Below the pieces are notes generated by a model, which searched no databases, was not told the DNA's origin, and saw nothing but the letters and a program-made list of their open reading frames with translations. From positions 22,565 to 82,031 of the forward strand of contig NZ_NIBS01000010.1 in assembly GCF_002632465.1 (NCBI RefSeq): a stretch of 59,467 nucleotides of DNA, read 5' to 3'. Below, piece after piece: positions 48,745 to 56,289 of the stretch. This DNA is from Xenorhabdus budapestensis. Its GTDB lineage: Bacteria; Pseudomonadota; Gammaproteobacteria; Enterobacterales; Enterobacteriaceae. Positions within the stretch are counted from its first letter, which is position 1. Each line of letters starts with the position of its first letter. Both the position numbers and the translations under genes were made by a program.

Positions 48745-48790
48745 GCTGTGCCAGATCTTATAACCTTGTACACAACATATAGTAATTCGA

Positions 48791-48812
48791 ATATACTCAA
48801 TATATTTCAAGT
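48791..48812. repeat. Half copy of the TTCAAGTTGC repeat family
   Basis: ATATACTCAATATATTTCAAGT matches the left end of the family in reverse orientation (compare TATACTCAATAAATTTCAA at 31021 and the complement of 35901-35956), but the second arm is missing. It lies just before the MepB gene and may mark a rearrangement point. Confidence 0.45.
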
Positions 48813-48831
48813 TCAATAAAGGAATCTCACT

Positions 48832-49362
48832 TTGTCATCATTTGCCAGTGATACAGATAATTTCCCTGACAGCTTCAATGAAATATATAAATACCTGCTA
48901 CTTCCTGCCGGATATCACTTTAGTGTTATTCCCTATCGGGAAAATGAAAGCCATGAGTATGAAGCAATACGATTCGGGCTTAATAATAAATCAATCCTTT
49001 TTCGCCAAGCCAAAATTACTCCACGCAAAATAGGTCACTTTGTCACATTGTGGAAAAGGCCTTTCCCTGATACAGAAATAATGCCATTTGAACAAAAAGA
49101 TAATATTGATTTTTGCATGGTAGTAACCTATTCAGAGAATCAGAAAGGTTTCTTCCTGTTTGATTCAGATATTCTGACCACGCAAGGCATATTTTCCACT
49201 GGAAATAAAGAGGGAAAAAGAGCTATCCGAGTATATCCCTCTTGGGTATTTCCTGATTCAAAACAATCAATTAAAACACAAAAATGGCAGTCTTCATATT
49301 TTATAAATTTAGAGAATCAATTATTTTCCATTGAAATGTTTAATAAAATATTTTCTAACTAA
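48832..49362 (+). CDS. MepB-family protein
   Basis: The 176-residue protein matches MepB-family proteins in length and motifs: EYEAIRFGLNNKSILFRQAK near 42-61, then ITPRKIGHFVTLWKR near 62-76, FCMVVTYSENQKGFFLF near 100-116 and the late GKRAIRVYPSWV near 131-142. MepB was first described beside the MepRA multidrug system of Staphylococcus; its function is unknown. It starts with TTG, 8 bases after AAAGGA, because no suitable ATG precedes the conserved region. It sits with a decayed toxin-antitoxin locus between core genes and is probably acquired. Confidence 0.75.
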   Translation: MSSFASDTDNFPDSFNEIYKYLLLPAGYHFSVIPYRENESHEYEAIRFGLNNKSILFRQAKITPRKIGHFVTLWKRPFPDTEIMPFEQKDNIDFCMVVTYSENQKGFFLFDSDILTTQGIFSTGNKEGKRAIRVYPSWVFPDSKQSIKTQKWQSSYFINLENQLFSIEMFNKIFSN

Positions 49363-49485
49363 AATAGTAATATTCCAATGCTATTAAAAAAATATAATCT
49401 TAATAAAATAACTTTAAATATCATTTCAACTTGATTTTATAAATGATCTAAAACAAGATACTGTGGAACCATAGTTCCACTTTAT
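49363..49485 (+). terminator. A+T-rich tail with a hairpin after the MepB gene
   Basis: GTGGAAC (49463-49469) and GTTCCAC (49474-49480) form a 7-bp stem with a 4-base loop, followed by TTTATT. It fits a terminator for the MepB gene about 100 bases upstream. Nothing else was seen in this stretch. Confidence 0.45.
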
Positions 49486-49649
49486 TCAATGATTATCGTC
49501 GCCATGCAACAACGTTTTATAATCCTGCCCACCATTGAATACACCAAGAATAGACACAGATTCCGATTCTACTATATGAACGCAATATAATCGTATAATT
49601 CGACTATATGCGTTTCAGTCTCGAGTGAAAATATAACGGTATGATTCAT
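49486..49649 (-). pseudogene. ParE-type toxin remnant
   Basis: From ATG 49649 the frame gives MNHTVIFSLETETHIVELYD, a ParE start, and ends at two stops after 25 residues. A second piece in another frame reads SVSILGVFNGGQDYKTLLHG, the ParE C-terminal strand, before TGA at 49486. About 50 central residues are missing, so the toxin is a deleted pseudogene. Its ATG overlaps the stop of the antitoxin remnant by ATGA, the normal parDE coupling. Confidence 0.65.
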
Positions 49650-49840
49650 TTCGACTGATCGTGCCGTTCCGCCAGATGAAAACAAACCTGATCAATGCTA
49701 ACGGCTCGTAATGGGTCAGATTTTAGGACGTCATAGGCAGGGCCAACTTGATTATGCAACCAGTTTTCGAACGCGGGATTTCACAATCTCCACCATCTCT
49801 CATTCGGCAAGGTTATGCGCATTTATTGTGTGGTTCGCAT
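49646..49840 (-). pseudogene. ParD-type antitoxin remnant
   Basis: A GGAGG ribosome-binding site precedes ATG 49840. The reading goes MRTTQ, a stop, then MRITLPNE, a frame change to MVEIVKSRV, and another change to FENWLHNQVGPAYDVLKSDP and AVSIDQVCFHLAERHDQSK. These pieces align in order with ParD-like antitoxins, with one nonsense codon at position 6, two frame changes and loss of about 30 residues. The locus is dead. Confidence 0.6.
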
Positions 49841-49910
49841 CGCTTTAACCTCCAATCGTGTTCAGTAGCAAAAGTTCCACCACCTCTAAAATTGAGGAAT
49901 TTTTTAACCA

Positions 49911-49953
49911 AAATATGCGGCTCTGCCGAACAACATAGCAGAACCGCATATTT
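49911..49953 (-). terminator. Hairpin after yadH
   Basis: AAATATGCGG (49911-49920) and CCGCATATTT (49944-49953) pair perfectly, extended by CTCTGC/GCAGAA-type partial pairing. It lies about 30 bases past the yadH stop codon; on the minus strand a TTTGG tail follows. Confidence 0.6.
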
Positions 49954-49981
49954 ACAGATGTTTATGTTCAGACAATCCTGC

Positions 49982-50752
49982 TTAAGTTCTCAGCCCTCTG
50001 CCCGACTCGATCAAATACCAAGCTAGTAAGTAAAAACCGAGAATAAACATACTCAGCATACCTAATGTCATTACCAGAGACACATCAGCAATACCGAGGA
50101 AGCCATAGCGAAATCCACTGACCATATAAACGATTGGATTCAGCTTCGATACTATCTGCCAAAATTCAGGCAGTAAAGTCAGGGAATAAAACACACCGCC
50201 TAAATAGGTTAATGGCGTCAGCACAAAAGTCGGAATGATGCTGATATCATCGAAAGTTTTCGCAAAAATGGCATTCAATAAGCCAGCTAATGAAAATAAG
50301 ATCGATGTTGCCAGTAGGGTTATTACAACCATTCCCCATGAGTGGAGCTGTAATGGCACAAAAAGCAAAGAAACCAGTGTAACTAAAATGCCCACACATA
50401 CACCACGAGCCACTCCACCGCCGACAAACCCGGCAATGATGACATGTGTTGGCACAGGTGCAACCAGTACTTCTTCAATACTACGCTGGAACTTAGCACC
50501 AAAGAAGGAAGAGGAGACGTTCGAATATGAGTTAGTGATCACAGACATCATAATCAGGCCGGGAACAATAAACTGCATATATGCTACGCCCCCCATTTCC
50601 CCAATGCGGGAACCCACTAGATTGCCAAAAATGACAAAATAGAGAGACATAGTAATCACAGGCGGTAGCAAAGTCTGTACCCAAATACGGCCAAAACGAG
50701 TAACTTCTTTAATCCAGATAGTTTTTAATGCCACCCAGTATAGTTGGATCAT
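49982..50752 (-). CDS. yadH: ABC-2 type transporter permease YadH
   Basis: The 256-residue protein has six predicted membrane segments and ABC-2 permease features (KEVTRFGRIWVQTLLPPVIT near 15-34; FSLAGLLNAIFAKTFDDISI near 151-170). It pairs with YadG, overlapping it by ATGA, as in E. coli. The transported molecule is unknown; the complex is an exporter-type ABC system of the inner membrane. Confidence 0.92.
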   Translation of the reverse strand: MIQLYWVALKTIWIKEVTRFGRIWVQTLLPPVITMSLYFVIFGNLVGSRIGEMGGVAYMQFIVPGLIMMSVITNSYSNVSSSFFGAKFQRSIEEVLVAPVPTHVIIAGFVGGGVARGVCVGILVTLVSLLFVPLQLHSWGMVVITLLATSILFSLAGLLNAIFAKTFDDISIIPTFVLTPLTYLGGVFYSLTLLPEFWQIVSKLNPIVYMVSGFRYGFLGIADVSLVMTLGMLSMFILGFYLLAWYLIESGRGLRT

Positions 50753-51675
50753 TGACGGGCTCCTTGGTTATTATTTGTCAACCCAACAAACAGCTCTTCC
50801 AGGCGATTCGCTTTGTTGCGCATACTGTTAATTTGGATGCCCTGCATACTCAATTGGGAAAAAATATCATTTAATCCCTGCCCGCGTTTCACATCCACTT
50901 CTAATATGATGGTGTCTACCAAACGATAGCTATAACCTTGCAGAATCGGCATATTTCCTTTCGGTGCTAAATCGAATAAAAACGTTTCCAGTTCCAGTTG
51001 GCTGAGTAAATCCTTCATGCTGGTATTTTCCACCAACTCACCATTCTGAATAATACCAATATTACGGCACAGCATTTCAGCCTCTTCCAGATAGTGAGTT
51101 GTCAGGATGATAGTCGTTCCCTGTGCATTCAAAGTTTTCAAAAACTCCCACATGGAGCGACGCAGTTCAATATCCACCCCAGCAGTAGGTTCATCTAAAA
51201 TTAATAAATTGGGTTCGTGTATCAAAGCACGGGCAATCATTAGACGGCGTTTCATGCCTCCTGACAAACGGATTGCCCGTTCATTGCGTTTGCCCCATAG
51301 GTCCAGTTGTGACAGATAGGTTTCCGCTCTGCTTTGCGCCACATCGCGTGGTACGCCGTAATATCCCGCCTGATTTAATACAATCTGAATCACTGTTTCA
51401 AATGGATTGAAATTAAATTCCTGCGGCACTAAACCCAACTGACGTTTAGCATTGACCAGGTCCGTATCAATATCGTAACCAAATACGTTGACCTTACCGC
51501 TACTTTTATTAACCAAAGAACTGATGATGCCGATGGTGGTCGATTTTCCTGCACCATTTGGCCCCAAAAGCGCGTAGAAATCGCCAGCTTCTACACGTAG
51601 ATCAATCCCACGCAATGCTTTTACTCCACCTTTATAGGTCTTCGTGAGCTGTGTTAACTCCAATGCATAAGCCAT
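50749..51675 (-). CDS. yadG: ABC transporter ATP-binding protein YadG
   Basis: The 308-residue ATPase has Walker A LLGPNGAGKSTTIG near 35-48, the signature LSGGMKRRLMIARALIHE near 138-155 and Walker B LLILDEPTAGVDIELRRSM near 158-176, followed by the switch His (LTTHYLEEAE). It powers YadH. It is divergent from can with a 181-base gap, as in E. coli. Confidence 0.93.
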   Translation of the reverse strand: MAYALELTQLTKTYKGGVKALRGIDLRVEAGDFYALLGPNGAGKSTTIGIISSLVNKSSGKVNVFGYDIDTDLVNAKRQLGLVPQEFNFNPFETVIQIVLNQAGYYGVPRDVAQSRAETYLSQLDLWGKRNERAIRLSGGMKRRLMIARALIHEPNLLILDEPTAGVDIELRRSMWEFLKTLNAQGTTIILTTHYLEEAEMLCRNIGIIQNGELVENTSMKDLLSQLELETFLFDLAPKGNMPILQGYSYRLVDTIILEVDVKRGQGLNDIFSQLSMQGIQINSMRNKANRLEELFVGLTNNNQGARQ

Positions 51676-51856
51676 AAGTAAACAACACCTTTATTATTTG
51701 CTATTTTTGAGTGCAAGATAGAGATTATGCCATTATTTTCCCTATGCTTCTTTTCAATGATAGAGATCAAATCAAAAACATTACTCAATTAAATATTAAA
51801 TTCTCAATTAATGTTGTATATGATTCTATCTCAAAAATGTTGCCAGGCTATTAGTC

Positions 51857-52510
51857 ATGATGAGAAAAATTGAAGAGCTGTTTGCCAGGAACAAACAGTG
51901 GTCTAAATCCGTAAATGAAGAAAACCCGCATTTCTTCAATGAATTATCAAAAGCACAAAAGCCCCACTTTCTATGGATAGGCTGTTCTGATAGCCGTGTA
52001 CCTGCTGAAAAGCTTATCGATGCCGCACCGGGTGATCTTTTCGTCCACCGGAATGTTGCGAACCTTGTTATACATACCGATTTAAATTGTTTATCCGTTG
52101 TACAATATGCTGTCGATGTTTTACAGGTTGAGCATATTATCATCTGTGGTCACTACGGATGCGGTGGTATTGAAGCGGCAGTAGACGGCACTGAATTAGG
52201 CTTAATCAATAACTGGCTGCTTCACATTCGTGATTTGTGGTACAAACACAGCTCAATGCTTGGCGAGTTGCCGCCTAATGATCGACTGAATCGTTTATGC
52301 GAACTGAATGTTATTGAACAAGTTTATAACCTTGGTCATTCAACCATTATGCAATCAGCATGGAAACGTGGGCAAAAAGTAATGATCCACGGTTGGGTAT
52401 ACGGTTTGAAGGATGGTGAACTACATGATCTGGATATTACCGCAGACAGCCGGGAAAAATTGGAACTAAATTACCGCCAGACTATCTCTAAGCTGGCTAA
52501 TAAAAAGTAA
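51857..52510 (+). CDS. can: Beta-class carbonic anhydrase Can
   Basis: The 217-residue enzyme has the zinc ligands in [16 protein letters not shown] near 38-53 (Cys, Asp) and [15 protein letters not shown] near 97-111 (His, Cys). [20 protein letters not shown] is conserved. It interconverts carbon dioxide and bicarbonate. Two adjacent ATG codons (51857, 51860) are both possible. It converges on hpt, with a terminator between, as in E. coli. Confidence 0.95.
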   Translation: MMRKIEELFARNKQWSKSVNEENPHFFNELSKAQKPHFLWIGCSDSRVPAEKLIDAAPGDLFVHRNVANLVIHTDLNCLSVVQYAVDVLQVEHIIICGHYGCGGIEAAVDGTELGLINNWLLHIRDLWYKHSSMLGELPPNDRLNRLCELNVIEQVYNLGHSTIMQSAWKRGQKVMIHGWVYGLKDGELHDLDITADSREKLELNYRQTISKLANKK

Positions 52511-52525
52511 CAAATTTCTGTAAAA

Positions 52526-52553
52526 ATAAATGGCAGCTAAAACTGCCATTTAT
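52526..52553 (+). terminator. Terminator between can and hpt
   Basis: ATAAATGGCAG (52526-52536) and CTGCCATTTAT (52543-52553) form a perfect 11-bp stem with a 6-base loop, 15 bases after the can stop codon. A- and T-rich flanks on both sides could serve both converging genes. Confidence 0.75.
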
Positions 52554-52590
52554 TTACTGCACCAATGCCCTTGTACACTAGCGCAAGAAT

Positions 52591-53136
52591 TTACTCTTCC
52601 AGCAGAGTAACATGGCCAATATAAGGCAGATGACGATAACGTTGAGCATAGTCAATGCCATAGCCAACCACGAATTTATCTTCAATCGAGTAACCAATCC
52701 ATTCTACTGGCACATCAACTTCACGACGGGATGGCTTGTTCAACAATGTACAAATTGCCAGCGAGTTTGGTTCACGCAGAGCCAGGATTTCCCGAATTTT
52801 ATTTAGTGTATTGCCTGAATCGATAATATCTTCAACGATCAACACATCTTTATCACGAATATCTTCATCCAGATCCTTCAGAATTTTCACATCGCGGGTA
52901 GAGTTCATTCCATTACCATAGCTGGACGCTGTCATAAAATCCACTTCGTGAGGAACCTGAATTTCACGGCACAAATCCGCCATGAAAATAAACGATCCTC
53001 TTAACAGACCAACCAATACCAGTTCACGATCGCTATTGCGGTAATGCTCTGTGATCTGTTGCCCCAGTTCAGCAATACGTTGCTTAACCTCCTGCTCGGA
53101 GAGCATTATTTCTACAATATGTTTTGGTTTACTCAT
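52591..53136 (-). CDS. hpt: Hypoxanthine phosphoribosyltransferase Hpt
   Basis: The 181-residue purine salvage enzyme has the PRPP-binding motif [20 protein letters not shown] near 99-118 and conserved [20 protein letters not shown] near 63-82 and [15 protein letters not shown]. It joins hypoxanthine to PRPP. The ribosome-binding site at 53136 is weak, but the length fits E. coli Hpt (178). It marks the end of the core genome block before the island. Confidence 0.95.
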   Translation of the reverse strand: MSKPKHIVEIMLSEQEVKQRIAELGQQITEHYRNSDRELVLVGLLRGSFIFMADLCREIQVPHEVDFMTASSYGNGMNSTRDVKILKDLDEDIRDKDVLIVEDIIDSGNTLNKIREILALREPNSLAICTLLNKPSRREVDVPVEWIGYSIEDKFVVGYGIDYAQRYRHLPYIGHVTLLEE

Positions 53137-53313
53137 AACTATATATTTTTAAACAAAAATTAAAATAAAATCATGTGTCTTTTTACGAAAAGTGATACAC
53201 CGATTGATATACCGTTCACCACACAAAGACGCACACACAAAAAAACATGAGAACAAAATATTTTGCAAAGCATATCAGAATTCACCGCCTACAGTAAAAG
53301 GAGGGTTGAATCT
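53137..53313. other. hpt upstream region / island border
   Basis: A+T-rich DNA upstream of hpt holding its presumed promoter. The island junction is expected here, but no direct repeat or tRNA was recognised that would serve as an attachment site. Confidence 0.4.
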
Positions 53314-53478
53314 ATGACTACCTACAAATATCGTTGCCAGTGAGTAGAACAGTACACTAAACGTTCTGACCTTGTGATAGGAGGTTACAATGCATTTCGT
53401 CGGAAGGTATTAAAAATTGCGGTGACGGCTAACCAATTGTGCCACCTCATCGAAGCAAATAACACAGTAGGTAATTAG
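53314..53478 (+). pseudogene. Small 54-codon gene with an in-frame TGA at codon 10
   Basis: AAAGGAGGG lies 8 bases before ATG 53314. The frame reads MTTYKYRCQ, then TGA, then stays open through VEQYTKRSDLVIGGYNAFRR and KVLKIAVTANQLCHLIEANN to TAG at 53476-53478. The composition after the TGA looks protein-like, so this is probably a real small gene broken by one nonsense codon (from TGG or CGA), or read through. I do not recognise the family. A 9-bp inverted repeat (CACCTCATC 53443-53451, GATGAGGTG 53478-53486) overlaps its end. Confidence 0.45.
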
Positions 53479-53520
53479 ATGAGGTGACTATTTCCCTGAT
53501 ATTTTCCGGTATTAGGGTAA

Positions 53521-53784
53521 TTATTTTGATGATTTATCGCGAATTTTGCGTTCGATAAGATTACCGTTCATATCAAAATAACGGCTCGGCCAGATTTCAG
53601 ACGGGTGAATGTCGAGATAATTAGCAATAATCCATTCGCCTTTAGGCCAAGGACGTGACAGCGTGTTGGCTAATGTAGAAGAACTCAATCCCGCTTCACG
53701 AGAAACAGCCGCCAAGGTTGTACCACGCTTACGCAATGCAGCAATAATATCGGCTTGATGCCAATCATTTCTAATATTATTCAT
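53521..53784 (-). CDS. Ner/Nlp-like helix-turn-helix regulator
   Basis: From ATG 53784, with AAGGGG about 8 bases upstream, the protein has 87 residues. NDWHQADIIAALRKRGTTLA and VSREAGLSSSTLANTLSRPW near 23-42, followed by GEWIIANYLDIHPSEIWPSR, match Mu Ner and the enterobacterial Nlp/SfsB proteins, small phage-type DNA-binding repressors. It overlaps the end of the Icd/Ash-like frame and is last in the integrase-AlpA group, so it probably controls the island's early genes. Confidence 0.8.
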   Translation of the reverse strand: MNNIRNDWHQADIIAALRKRGTTLAAVSREAGLSSSTLANTLSRPWPKGEWIIANYLDIHPSEIWPSRYFDMNGNLIERKIRDKSSK

Positions 53785-53977
53785 TCCTGCTACCCCTTCC
53801 ATTAATTAATATTGATGGTGGCGATTCAGACAGGGTTCGCAGTACCGGGGACGATCGTTCCGGCGAGGCCGAAGCCTCCCCTGCCTGAACCGCCATTGAA
53901 AATGGCGATAGCAGACACACTGGTAGAAACTTCCTACCAGTGGATCGTCCTATACAAGGCTGCGAAACCCTGACCAA
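53777..53977 (-). CDS. Small Icd/Ash-like reading frame over strong inverted repeats
   Basis: The 66-residue frame starts with TTG at 53977 (no ATG) and contains FSMAVQAGEASASPERSSPV near 31-50 and LRTLSESPPSILINGRG near 51-67, a pattern I associate with Icd/Ash-like small proteins of P1- and P4-type phage immunity regions. The assignment is from memory and tentative. It overlaps the Ner-like start by 8 bases. The same DNA forms several hairpins, so the conserved feature may be the RNA rather than the peptide. Confidence 0.35.
   Translation of the reverse strand: MVRVSQPCIGRSTGRKFLPVCLLSPFSMAVQAGEASASPERSSPVLRTLSESPPSILINGRGSRNE
53829..53975 (-). ncRNA. Multi-hairpin segment between AlpA and Ner-like genes
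   Basis: Outer arms CAGGGTTCGCAG (from 53831) and CTGCGAAACCCTG (to about 53972) pair almost fully, with GGACGATC/GATCGTCC just inside. Nested within are CACTGGTAG/CTACCAGTG near 53919-53943, CGCCATT/AATGGCG near 53890-53907 and a GAGGC/GCCTC stem. This branched fold suggests a structured leader or antisense-type RNA like those in phage immunity operons; a specific family is not claimed. Confidence 0.4.
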
Positions 53978-54077
53978 TAGATTTTGCTAATGGCGCGATT
54001 ACTTTAACTGATTGGTTTATTGGACTCAATAACTGAATCACTAATACCAACCACTAACTCAGCGCCAACTCAACACG

Positions 54078-54269
54078 TTAAGTCGTTTTTCTGACTTTAT
54101 TGGCAGCCCATTCATCAACTTCTTTTGCTATCCATAACATAGAACGGATACCCAATCTGCGCGGTTTGGGGAAATTTCCCAGCCTAATCAAATGGTCGAT
54201 TTGTGATTTTTCCAGTCCGGTCTTCTGCATTACATAGTCCAGACGAATAAAAGTCAGAGTTTCCATCAT
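54078..54269 (-). CDS. AlpA-family transcriptional regulator
   Basis: The 63-residue protein has the MerR-like short winged helix of AlpA regulators: VMQKTGLEKSQIDHLIRLGN near 13-32, FPKPRRLGIRSMLWIAKEVD near 33-52 and the ending EWAANK. AlpA proteins switch on excision functions of P4-like elements. It starts inside the stop of the integrase gene (overlap at 54266-54269), so the two are co-expressed. Confidence 0.88.
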   Translation of the reverse strand: MMETLTFIRLDYVMQKTGLEKSQIDHLIRLGNFPKPRRLGIRSMLWIAKEVDEWAANKVRKTT

Positions 54270-55147
54270 TCCAAACCTCCCTGACTATAAACTCTTTCGA
54301 CGTAACGCCCGCGACCATCACCATGCCCCAAATCCATTGAAACCAGTGCCCTTGCTTCCTGACGACTAAAACCATTCTGCTGGTAAAAACTTAGTGCATC
54401 CTGCGCCCAGGCATACCGCAAACTGTGGGGTGAATGGCCCCCCTTTAAACCAATTCTTGTGGTATGTGTCCGCCAGTAGTTCATAGCTTGTTTAAGATCT
54501 GGTTTATCAATCAGCCTACCGCCCCGTTGTCCTGCAATGGCGATGGCCTGCTCGACAGCCTCTTTTACAGCAACAACATTCAATACGCAGGTTTGTCTTG
54601 GTCTGCCGCCTTTTGTGCCGAAAACAACATGAAGTTTTGGCTCTGGCTGCTCTAATTGTTTCCGCCAGCTTTTCAATGAAGCACTGCATTGCACCGCTTC
54701 CTGAGAACGTAACCCCATCAAACGAGCAAGTTTCAGTGTGACGGCAAATCCGGCATCACGTTCAAGCGCCTTCTGATAAACATCCTGAAATGTGGCATCA
54801 GGGATCGCCTGCTTCGTTCCGGCACGGCTAGTTCCACTTAATCCCAATGCCTGATTGCTCAAACGAGGCGAGATTTCCAGTTTCTCCCTGCCTGCCATAC
54901 GGAAAATATTGCGTAGCGCAGACATTTCATTTTGCACTGTTCGTTTTGCAATCCCCTGAGATAAACGGACACCAACGTAATGTTCTACATGTTTGGCTTT
55001 CAAATGGCTGAGACTTTTAACCTGAATATTCAGGCTCAATAACAACGCGCCCAAACGCCCTGCAATCCGAGTACGGTCATGACAGGTCTTATGGCTGCCA
55101 CCACCCTGCCGGGCAAAAAACTTCAATTCTTTAATCAATCGGCTCAT
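54266..55147 (-). CDS. Tyrosine recombinase (Integrase_1 type) of the island
   Basis: The 293-residue protein has an N-terminal SAM-like core-binding part (about 1-100, RTRIAGRLGALLLSLNIQVK) and a C-terminal catalytic part with the R-HxxR-H-Y set: Arg in LARLMGLRSQEAVQ near 144-157, HSPHSLRYAWAQDA near 238-251, then DLGHGDGRGRYVERVYSQ near 272-289 with the nucleophilic Tyr. It resembles the Phage_integr_N/Integrase_1 proteins found in integrative and conjugative elements. GGGAG precedes the ATG. It heads an operon with the AlpA gene. Confidence 0.85.
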   Translation of the reverse strand: MSRLIKELKFFARQGGGSHKTCHDRTRIAGRLGALLLSLNIQVKSLSHLKAKHVEHYVGVRLSQGIAKRTVQNEMSALRNIFRMAGREKLEISPRLSNQALGLSGTSRAGTKQAIPDATFQDVYQKALERDAGFAVTLKLARLMGLRSQEAVQCSASLKSWRKQLEQPEPKLHVVFGTKGGRPRQTCVLNVVAVKEAVEQAIAIAGQRGGRLIDKPDLKQAMNYWRTHTTRIGLKGGHSPHSLRYAWAQDALSFYQQNGFSRQEARALVSMDLGHGDGRGRYVERVYSQGGLE

Positions 55148-55163
55148 TAGCTTATCTCCCTAC

Positions 55164-55370
55164 TTATACCTGACAACATGCAATCTCTGGCGCGCGACAA
55201 TGCTGACAAAACAGGAAATGCCTGCTTTGTCCTTGACGAATATCTGTGCGCCAGAGTGAACGCGGGTTGAGGTATTGCGGGGTATCGGTTAAGTACGCTG
55301 TACTGCCGCCTGCATAAACAGGTCATCCCCACTGGCAAAAAGCCAGCCTCGATATCGTCAAGTTCTCCTT
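55164..55370 (-). pseudogene. Frameshifted small gene with a CxxC motif upstream of the integrase
   Basis: After an AAGGAG site one frame reads DDIEAGFLPVGMTCL, and another continues YAGGSTAYLTDTPQYLNPRS, WRTDIRQGQSRHFLFCQHCR and APEIACCQV before TAA at 55164. The CQHC and CC pairs suggest a small zinc-binding protein. Loss of one base near 55315 would join the two frames. The family was not recognised. It ends 17 bases before the integrase start, on the same strand. Confidence 0.4.
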
Positions 55371-55453
55371 TTGATGATTTTTTAATCTATAAAATGCAGT
55401 GTCAGATTCACTGCGCTGTTAAGCAGGCATGAGCCTGTAATCGTCATGTTGTC

Positions 55454-55529
55454 CTTTTGCTGCGGCGTCACTTTCAGCGGTAAACCGACAAAAAGTGACG
55501 CCTTAAGCCCCGTAAACGGTCAGCAAAAG
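55454..55529. repeat. Nested double inverted repeat
   Basis: Outer arms CTTTTGCTG (55454-55462) and CAGCAAAAG (55521-55529), inner arms GGCGTCACTTT (55464-55474) and AAAGTGACGCC (55492-55502), and a small CGGT/ACCG stem at the tip of the inner arm. All arms are perfect. It sits upstream of the integrase operon on the minus strand. Confidence 0.65.
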
Positions 55530-55990
55530 TAGTGCAGCGTTGAAGTGCCAGCAGGCACAGCAAAACGCCGCAAGGTAAAGTGTCAAACGGTAGCAATGAG
55601 CTAATTATTTAGGTGTAGAAAATCCGTCCGCTGAATATTTCAGGCAGACATAGCTAGACATGAACTGGATGCGTGAAAGCAATCCTGCTCATTGAAGTGA
55701 AATGAGATCAAGGCGTAGCCCAATCCCACTGGGCGAAAGGCTATCACCTAACGCTAATGTGAAAAGTAAGCGAGCGCGTGTTTCAGCCCACTTGAAGTCA
55801 AATATAAATTAAGAGTGGATCTTCCCCACCCTGAAACCAGCTACGAAAGGCAATGAAAACCATAACCTAACGCGCCTAAGTACCGTTGTACTCTATTAGT
55901 TAAAAAAACCTTCACCGCCGAACTAGCTAGGATTGTTCATATTGACGATATCTGCTTCCAAAGGTGCGCAGATGTACCACAATTCTTGCT

Positions 55991-56017
55991 CTCCCTTTCA
56001 GGCTACGGGAGTTTTTT
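55991..56017 (+). terminator. Orphan terminator-like hairpin
   Basis: CTCCC (55991-55995) and GGGAG (56007-56011) are followed by TTTTTT on the plus strand. No plus-strand gene lies upstream for over 2.5 kb apart from small frames, so if active it would end a non-coding transcript. Confidence 0.45.
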
Positions 56018-56289
56018 AGTCGCTCGAAAGCGCTTCCTCTCAGACTATGGAAGCATTGGTGACCATCGGAAATGGTGATTGAACGAGTTTAGATTAACGA
56101 ATCTTTTTAATAGTGGCAAGTGAGAGGGGTGTTTTTATAGGCGCACGAATAAATCTTTTCTCTCTGCGATCCACACAATTATCCTATTATTTTAATCAAA
56201 GGAAGTTCCTTTCCTTATAAAGTATGTTAAGTGGAATGCAACATAATCTCGCCTACACTGAATTAAAGGCGAGATGAATAAGGGGCTCC

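Larger units (their letters stand above)
55371..56289. other. Non-coding, hairpin-rich segment between two recombinase modules
   Basis: About 900 bases without a gene. In order: nested inverted repeats at 55454-55529 (outer CTTTTGCTG/CAGCAAAAG, inner GGCGTCACTTT/AAAGTGACGCC); a TGCC/GGCA hairpin at 55547; CTCATT/AATGAG and GCCCA/TGGGC hairpins at 55688-55735; ATCTGC/GCAGAT at 55950-55973; a terminator at 55991-56017; GCTTCC/GGAAGC and ACCAT/ATGGT hairpins at 56031-56080; and TCTCGCCT/AGGCGAGA at 56247-56274, 15 bases before the next gene. A peptide frame MNWMRESNPAH lies at 55660. Possible functions are an RNA gene, attachment sites or element ends. Confidence 0.45.

Noticed and set aside
55147-55338. 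63-residue minus-strand frame overlapping the integrase start
   Set aside because: Only its first residues look coding; the protein-like continuation is in another frame, so it is treated as part of a frameshifted pseudogene.
55970-55976. GATGTA near a hairpin, like the Tn554 core site
   Set aside because: A six-base match is too short to prove an element end and no second copy can be compared.
55371-56010. Group II intron or C4 antisense RNA
   Set aside because: No intron domain V or reverse transcriptase is visible, and I could not match the C4 consensus reliably.
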